NCBI RefSeq assembly: GCF_004804275.1
Contig: NZ_STGI01000010.1
Span: 1 to 64,000 of the forward strand
Reading direction: 5' to 3'
Length of the DNA: 64,000 nt
From: Herbaspirillum sp. ST 5-3
GTDB taxonomy: Bacteria > Pseudomonadota > Gammaproteobacteria > Burkholderiales > Burkholderiaceae_D
Below, one piece after another: positions 57,399 to 64,000 of the stretch. Made by a program: the position numbers and the translations under genes. Every line of letters starts with the position of its first letter. Positions within the stretch are counted from its first letter, which is position 1. Under the pieces are notes generated by a model that had not been told where the DNA came from, did not search any database, and saw only the letters and a program-made list of their open reading frames with translations.

Positions 57399-57848
57399 TT
57401 ATTCGGCGCGAATCCAGGTCTGGGTGCGGCCAAGCAGCGGCACGCCGATATATCCGCGCACATCAAGCTTCTTGCCGCCGTCGATGACGGACATCTTGCT
57501 CCTGTAGACCTTGCCGTTCGCAGGATCGAGGATCTGGCCGCCATTGTATTCGTCGCCGTCCTTCTTCATCCCGGTGATGATCGTCATGCCGAGGATAGGC
57601 TGGTCTTTCAGCGAGCCCTCGCATTTGTCGCATTTCGGGTTCTGCTCTTCACCGGCTTCGCGGAACAGCTTCTCGATCTTGCCGCGCAACTCGCCGTTGC
57701 TTTCGCTGATGCGAACCAGGGATTTCGGTTTGCCGGTCTCGTCATCAATGGTTTTCCATACGCCGACCGCTGTGGCTTGCTGCGCCCATGCGCCGGAGGC
57801 AGCGAGGGTAGCCGCTGCCAGGCTGAAAGTGACTAATCGTCGAATCAT
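57399..57848 (-). CDS. DUF2147 periplasmic protein
   Basis: Function unknown. The 149-residue product has a signal peptide (MIRRLVTFSLAAATLAASGAWA) and the DUF2147 features: AVGVWKTIDDETGKPKSLVRI, CDKCEG with a CxxC pair (about residues 73-76), ITGMKKDGDEYNGGQILDPANGKVYRSKM and LDVRGYIGVPLLGRTQTWIR. The fold is lipocalin-like. A strong SD (TAGGAGA) precedes the ATG. Confidence 0.87.
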   Translation of the reverse strand: MIRRLVTFSLAAATLAASGAWAQQATAVGVWKTIDDETGKPKSLVRISESNGELRGKIEKLFREAGEEQNPKCDKCEGSLKDQPILGMTIITGMKKDGDEYNGGQILDPANGKVYRSKMSVIDGGKKLDVRGYIGVPLLGRTQTWIRAE

Positions 57849-57912
57849 CTTTTTGTCTCCTAGGATTAAATGGCACCGCGACCTGAATTGCCGTCCTCAG
57901 GCCGTGAAAACG

Positions 57913-57950
57913 CTTCTGCTCTGTTCACGCGATCGCGAACAGAGCAGAAG
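57913..57950. terminator. 38-bp near-perfect palindrome after valS
   Basis: CTTCTGCTCTGTTC (57913-57926) and GAACAGAGCAGAAG (57937-57950) pair over 14 bp; the 10-nt centre also contains the palindrome GCGATCGC. It lies between the valS stop and the DUF2147 start on the same strand, so it probably ends valS, but the tail reads GCGTTTTC and is a weak T-tract. Confidence 0.6.
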
Positions 57951-57967
57951 TTTGGCGCGACTAATCG

Positions 57968-60778
57968 TTACTTCTTTTGCAATATATCAAATTGCTCGCG
58001 CAGTTTTTGGAGTGTGGCTCCGAAAGTCAAGAGACGGTCTTTCTCTTGAGCAACGACCTGCGCGGGAGCGCGGGCAACGAAGCTTTCATTGCCGAGTTTG
58101 GCGTTGGCCTTGGTAATTTCACCTTCGAGGCGAGTGATTTCCTTGGAGAGACGCTCGCGCTCGGCGGCGATGTCGATTTCGACTTTCAACATCAGCTTTG
58201 CCGTGCCAACGATGGAGACCGGCGCCGGCGACTCCGGCAGAGTGTCGACGACTTGCACGTCGGCCAGTTTTGCCAGGGCTTGCAGATAGGGCACAAACGA
58301 TTTCAGTTGTTCCTGATCGGCGGGCGCCGCTTCGATGATCAGCGGTACGCGCTGCGCGGGCGACAATTGCATCTCGCCGCGCAGGTTGCGGCAGGCATCG
58401 GTCATCGACTTCAGTTGCGCCATCCATGCTTCGGCCTGCTCGTCGAGCTTGTCGAGGTTCGGCTGCGGATACGGCTGCAGCATGATCGAATCGACTGCCG
58501 GATCCATCTTGCGGCCGGTCAGCGGTGCGACGGTCTGCCACAACTGCTCGGTGATGAAGGGGATGACCGGATGCGCGAGACGCAGCACCGTTTCCAGCAC
58601 GCGCAGCAAAGTGCGGCGCGTGGCGCGCTGCTGCGCTTCCGTGCCGTTCTGGATCTGCACCTTGGCGACTTCCAGATACCAGTCGCAGTACTCGTCCCAG
58701 ACGAACTTGTAGATCGCAGAGGCGATGTTGTCGAAGCGGTAGTCGGCGTAGCCTTTTTCGACCTCGGCTTCGGTGCGCTGCAGGAGCGACACGATCCAGC
58801 GGTCGGCCTGCGAGAAGTCGCGGTCAGGTCCGCAGGTGGCGGGATCGAAACCGCAATCCTTGCCTTCGGTGTTCATCAGCACGAAGCGGGTCGCATTCCA
58901 CAGCTTGTTGCAGAAGTTGCGATAGCCTTCGCAGCGGTTGAGGTCGAAGTTGATGTTGCGGCCGAGCGAGGCGTAGCTCGCCATGGTGAAGCGCAATGCA
59001 TCGGTGCCGAAGGCCGCAATGCCATTCGGGAATTCCTTGCGCGTGGCTTTCGCAATGCTCTCCGCCTGCTTCGGATTCATCAGGCCGGTGGTGCGCTTGG
59101 CGACCAGCGATTCGACGTCGATGCCGTCGATCAGGTCGATCGGGTCGAGTGTGTTGCCCTTGGACTTGGACATCTTCTGGCCGCTGGCGTCGCGCACCAG
59201 GCCGTGCACGTACACCTTCTCGAACGGCACCTTGCCGGTGAAGTGCGTGGTCATCATGACCATGCGCGCCACCCAGAAGAAGATGATGTCAAAGCCCGTC
59301 ACCAGCACGGACGAGGGCAGGAACATCTTGTAGTCCGGCGTTTCCTCCGGCCAGCCCAGCGAGGAGAAAGGTACCAGCGCAGACGAGAACCAGGTGTCGA
59401 GCACGTCGCTTTCGCGCGTCAGCGACTTGCCTTCAGCTTGTGCCTTCGCGTCTTCTTCATTGCGTGCAACGTAAATCTTGCCGTCTTCGTCGTACCATGC
59501 CGGGATCTGGTGACCCCACCACAATTGGCGCGAGATGCACCAGTCCTGGATGTTATTGAGCCACTGGTTGTAAGTGGTGGTCCAGTTTTCGGGGATGAAC
59601 CTGATCGAGCCGTCGGTGACCTTTTCCAGAGCGACTTCGGCGATCGACTTGCCGGGGAAGTGCGTGCCTTCGGGTGCCGGCTTGCTCATTGCGACGAACC
59701 ACTGGTCGGTCAGCATCGGTTCGATCACCACGCCGGTGCGGTCGCCGCGCGGCACCATCAGCTTGTGCGGCTTGACCGATTCGAGCAGACCGAGGGCTTC
59801 GAGATCGGCGACGATCTGCTTGCGCGCGTCGTAACGGTCCATGCCCTGGTATTTCGCCGGCGCGTTCTCGTTGATCTTCGCGTCCAGCGTCATGATGTTG
59901 ATCTGCGCGAGTTGGTGGCGCTGGCCGATCGCGTAGTCGTTGAAGTCATGCGCCGGCGTGATCTTCACGCAGCCGGTGCCGAATTCCTTGTCGACGTAGT
60001 CGTCGGCGATGATCGGAATTTCGCGGTCGGTGAGCGGCAGTTTCAGCAGCTTGCCGACGAGGTGCATGTAGCGTTCGTCGGTCGGATCGACTGCCACGGC
60101 GACGTCGCCCAGCATGGTCTCCGGGCGGGTGGTGGCGACTGTGATGTGGCCGCTGCCATCCGCGAGCGGATAACGGATGTGCCACATGTTGCCGTCTTCT
60201 TCCTCCGACACCACTTCGAGGTCGGACACGGCGGTGTGCAGTTTCGGATCCCAGTTGACGAGGCGCTTGCCGCGGTAGATCAGCCCCTGTTCGTACAGGC
60301 GCACGAACACTTCGGTGACCGCCTTGGACATCTTCTCGTCCATCGTGAAGTATTCGCGTGTCCAGTCGGTCGAAGCGCCGAGGCGGCGCATCTGGCCGGT
60401 GATGGTGGAACCGGATTTTTCCTTCCACTCCCACACCTTTTCCAGGAATTTTTCGCGGCCGAGGTCATGGCGGGAAATTTTTTGCGCGTCGAGCTGGCGT
60501 TCCACCACGATCTGGGTCGCGATGCCGGCGTGGTCGGTGCCGGGAATCCAGGCGGTGTTGTGGCCGCGCATGCGGTAATAGCGGGTCAAACCGTCCATCA
60601 CGGTCTGGTTGAATGCGTGGCCCATGTGCAGCGTGCCTGTCACGTTGGGCGGCGGCAACTGGATGCTGAACGAGGGTTTGTCGGCATGGGTGCTTGCGGT
60701 GTAGTAACCGCGCTTTTCCCATTCGTTACGCCAGTGTTTCTCGATGTCGGCGGGCTCGAAAGACTTTGCTAATTCCAT
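57968..60778 (-). CDS. valS: Valyl-tRNA synthetase
   Basis: ValS charges tRNA-Val and edits mischarged threonine. The 936-residue protein has the HIGH motif in [14 protein letters not shown] (about residues 44-57), the editing domain ([15 protein letters not shown]), the KMSKS motif in [14 protein letters not shown], the anticodon-binding helical domain and a C-terminal coiled coil ([22 protein letters not shown]) that contacts tRNA. ATG 60778 gives the family start [16 protein letters not shown]. It is divergent from the thiamine operon. Confidence 0.96.
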   Translation of the reverse strand: MELAKSFEPADIEKHWRNEWEKRGYYTASTHADKPSFSIQLPPPNVTGTLHMGHAFNQTVMDGLTRYYRMRGHNTAWIPGTDHAGIATQIVVERQLDAQKISRHDLGREKFLEKVWEWKEKSGSTITGQMRRLGASTDWTREYFTMDEKMSKAVTEVFVRLYEQGLIYRGKRLVNWDPKLHTAVSDLEVVSEEEDGNMWHIRYPLADGSGHITVATTRPETMLGDVAVAVDPTDERYMHLVGKLLKLPLTDREIPIIADDYVDKEFGTGCVKITPAHDFNDYAIGQRHQLAQINIMTLDAKINENAPAKYQGMDRYDARKQIVADLEALGLLESVKPHKLMVPRGDRTGVVIEPMLTDQWFVAMSKPAPEGTHFPGKSIAEVALEKVTDGSIRFIPENWTTTYNQWLNNIQDWCISRQLWWGHQIPAWYDEDGKIYVARNEEDAKAQAEGKSLTRESDVLDTWFSSALVPFSSLGWPEETPDYKMFLPSSVLVTGFDIIFFWVARMVMMTTHFTGKVPFEKVYVHGLVRDASGQKMSKSKGNTLDPIDLIDGIDVESLVAKRTTGLMNPKQAESIAKATRKEFPNGIAAFGTDALRFTMASYASLGRNINFDLNRCEGYRNFCNKLWNATRFVLMNTEGKDCGFDPATCGPDRDFSQADRWIVSLLQRTEAEVEKGYADYRFDNIASAIYKFVWDEYCDWYLEVAKVQIQNGTEAQQRATRRTLLRVLETVLRLAHPVIPFITEQLWQTVAPLTGRKMDPAVDSIMLQPYPQPNLDKLDEQAEAWMAQLKSMTDACRNLRGEMQLSPAQRVPLIIEAAPADQEQLKSFVPYLQALAKLADVQVVDTLPESPAPVSIVGTAKLMLKVEIDIAAERERLSKEITRLEGEITKANAKLGNESFVARAPAQVVAQEKDRLLTFGATLQKLREQFDILQKK

Positions 60779-60857
60779 GATTTGATTTGTGTTTCTGCGA
60801 AACCATCCATTATAAGGGACATGGTGGATTTGCCTCGGACTTTGGCGCCTGTTGGCG

Positions 60858-60863
60858 TATAAT
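60858..60863 (+). promoter_or_regulatory. thiC promoter -10
   Basis: A perfect TATAAT lies about 40 bp before the TPP riboswitch. The -35 is weak (TCGGAC at 17 bp). Confidence 0.45.
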
Positions 60864-60901
60864 TCGCGCATTATCCGTTTGGGGCGATTGCTCCGGACGG
60901 T

Positions 60902-60985
60902 GTAACGCTAGGGGTCCTGGCCGAGTGGCCGGGTGAGAAACACCCTCGAACCTGATCTGGGTAATGCCAGCGAAGGGAAGCATCC
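60902..60985 (+). ncRNA. TPP riboswitch (THI element) of the thiC operon
   Basis: The conserved pieces are in order: GGGGTCC, GTGAGAAACACCC (usual form CTGAGA...ACCC), TCGAACCTGATCTGGGTAAT, GCCAGCG and AGGGAAGC. TPP binding reduces thiamine-gene expression. It lies just before thiC. The exact limits are approximate. Confidence 0.95.
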
Positions 60986-60998
60986 GGAAAGCCAGTCC

Positions 60999-62961
<1,963 letters not shown>

Positions 62962-62975
62962 TGGGCCAACTGCGT

Positions 62976-63176
62976 ATGGAAATCGAACTGAACGGAACGC
63001 CGCATCCGATCACCGAAAACCTGAACGTGCAGGAGTTGATCGCCTCGCTCGACTTGACGAGCAAGTCGCTGGCGGTGGCGATCAATCGCGAGGTGGTGCC
63101 GAGGCATATGTGGGCGCAGCGGGTGTTGCAGCCGAGCGATCGGGTGGACATCGTGCGCGCGATCGGCGGCGGTTAA
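62976..63176 (+). CDS. thiS: Sulphur carrier protein ThiS
   Basis: ThiS is a ubiquitin-like protein whose C-terminal thiocarboxylate gives sulphur for the thiazole. The 66-residue form [20 protein letters not shown] to IVRAIGGG has the required C-terminal Gly-Gly. The ATG at 62976 gives the normal N-terminus; ATGs at 62958 and 62961 are possible, the first overlapping the thiC stop, which would couple translation. It lies between thiC and thiG, as in many beta-proteobacteria. Confidence 0.92.
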   Translation: MEIELNGTPHPITENLNVQELIASLDLTSKSLAVAINREVVPRHMWAQRVLQPSDRVDIVRAIGGG

Positions 63177-63190
63177 GCTGTACGGAAATA

Positions 63191-63209
63191 CCTCCCCTGG
63201 CAGGGGAGG
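63191..63209. repeat. GC-rich hairpin between thiS and thiG
   Basis: CCTCCCCT (63191-63198) and AGGGGAGG (63202-63209) pair perfectly around GGC. There is no T-tract. It resembles the short CTCCCC/GGGGAG repeats dispersed in many bacterial genomes, and it contains a purine arm that could compete for ribosomes near the thiG start. Confidence 0.6.
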
Positions 63210-63228
63210 GAGCGGAAACGGAGCTCTT

Positions 63229-64000
63229 ATGCAAACACATCAAGACATGAATCAAGACCAGCCCCTCATCATTGCCGGCAAAGCTTACCGCTCCCGCCTG
63301 CTGGTCGGTAGTGGCAAGTACCGCGACCTCGAGGAAACCCGCGCTGCGACGGAAGCCAGCGGCGCCGAAATCATTACCGTGGCGATTCGCCGCGTCAACA
63401 TCGGTCAGGACCCGAACGCGCCCAACCTGCTCGACGTGGTGCCGCCGTCGAAGTACACCATCCTGCCCAACACCGCGGGCTGCTACACCGCGAAGGATGC
63501 GGTGTACACCTTGCAGCTCGCGCGCGAACTGCTGAATGGCCACAAGCTGGTCAAGCTCGAAGTCCTCGGCGATCAGAAGACCCTGTTCCCCAACATGCCG
63601 GAAACGCTGAAGGCAGCGGAGACGCTGGTGAAGGATGGTTTCGACGTGATGGTGTACTGCAGCGACGACCCGATCCAGGCGCGCATGCTGGAGGAAATCG
63701 GCTGCGTGGCGGTGATGCCGCTGGCCTCGCTGATCGGCTCCGGCATGGGCATCCTCAATCCGTGGAACCTGTCGCTGATCATTGAACAATCGAAGGTTCC
63801 GGTGCTGGTCGATGCCGGCGTCGGCACGGCGTCGGATGCCGCCATTGCCATGGAGCTGGGCTGCGATGGCGTGCTGATGAATACTGCGATTGCAGGCGCA
63901 CGCGATCCGATCCGCATGGCACGTGCAATGATGCTTGCCGTCGAGGCCGGTCGTGACGCGTATCTGGCTGGCCGCATTCCGAAGAAATTTGCCGCTTCGC
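63229..64000 (+). CDS. thiG: Thiazole synthase, cut by the window end
   Basis: ThiG joins DXP, dehydroglycine and ThiS thiocarboxylate into the thiazole phosphate. The frame is open from ATG 63229 to the last base, 257 codons of an expected 265-275. It shows [20 protein letters not shown], the catalytic lysine in [45 protein letters not shown] and [18 protein letters not shown] lies upstream of the ATG. The C-terminal few residues are outside the window. Confidence 0.95.
   Translation, partial: MQTHQDMNQDQPLIIAGKAYRSRLLVGSGKYRDLEETRAATEASGAEIITVAIRRVNIGQDPNAPNLLDVVPPSKYTILPNTAGCYTAKDAVYTLQLARELLNGHKLVKLEVLGDQKTLFPNMPETLKAAETLVKDGFDVMVYCSDDPIQARMLEEIGCVAVMPLASLIGSGMGILNPWNLSLIIEQSKVPVLVDAGVGTASDAAIAMELGCDGVLMNTAIAGARDPIRMARAMMLAVEAGRDAYLAGRIPKKFAAS

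Noticed and set aside
57977-60772. Very long antisense open frame opposite valS
   Set aside because: It mirrors the valS codon pattern in GC-rich DNA and has no recognisable domain; valS has all its motifs. The same holds for the frame opposite the ABC permease and gabD at 8306-10405.

Overview
The window is chromosomal DNA of a GC-rich betaproteobacterium of the order Burkholderiales, most likely Oxalobacteraceae (Herbaspirillum-like). The evidence is gene order and gene type: rplM-rpsI-argC-(coiled-coil protein)-bactofilin-erpA, dusB-fis-purH-ruvC-ruvA-ruvB, Neisseria/Burkholderia-type 16-strand porins, and a thiC-thiS-thiG operon behind a TPP riboswitch. The genus is inference. No rRNA, tRNA, CRISPR array, prophage or secretion system was found.

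Layout. 1-1562 is a graveyard of insertion sequences. The right part of an IS21-type element (broken istB, terminal repeats) sits inside the orfB of an IS3-type element, whose end in turn abuts the orfA half of a second, inverted IS3 fragment. The last IS end forms the final codons and stop of the neighbouring MocR/GabR regulator. 1550-10486 is a GABA-utilisation island: a GabR-like regulator diverges from gabT, a four-gene PotABCD-type ABC importer and gabD, so uptake, transamination and oxidation to succinate are encoded together. 10521-24488 is a mixed block: PagL-like lipid A deacylase, SMP-30 lactonase, beta-hydroxyacid dehydrogenase, SbmA/YddA-type ABC protein, DUF3047 lipoprotein, M20 amidohydrolase, a lone molybdopterin oxidoreductase, an aminopeptidase lipoprotein, fadD, a Tat-exported PhoD phosphatase and a thioesterase.

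24584-33313 carries an Atm1-type exporter, a HypT-like LysR regulator, glutamate dehydrogenase and a glutamate/aspartate ABC importer with two tandem paralogous binding proteins, a nitrogen and glutamate cluster. 33440-39478 has pyrC, DUF3025, two porin genes with closely matching leaders, coq7 and osmC. 39479-40141 is a gene-poor gap holding a promoter-terminator unit that looks like an unannotated small RNA of about 108 nt, followed by the rplM promoter. 40142-55835 is housekeeping: ribosomal proteins, argC, bactofilin, erpA, anmK, M23 endopeptidase, tyrS, dtd, dusB-fis, purH and ruvCAB.

56148-64000 has a hydratase-family gene, a sugE-type transporter, a DUF2147 protein, valS, and the thiamine operon, which is cut by the window edge within thiG. 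The most unusual items are the candidate small RNA, the twin porin leaders, the IS-built C-terminus of the GabR-like regulator, the anmK start codon placed directly on the poly-T tract of its neighbour's terminator, and the visible anti-Shine-Dalgarno platform of the thiC riboswitch.
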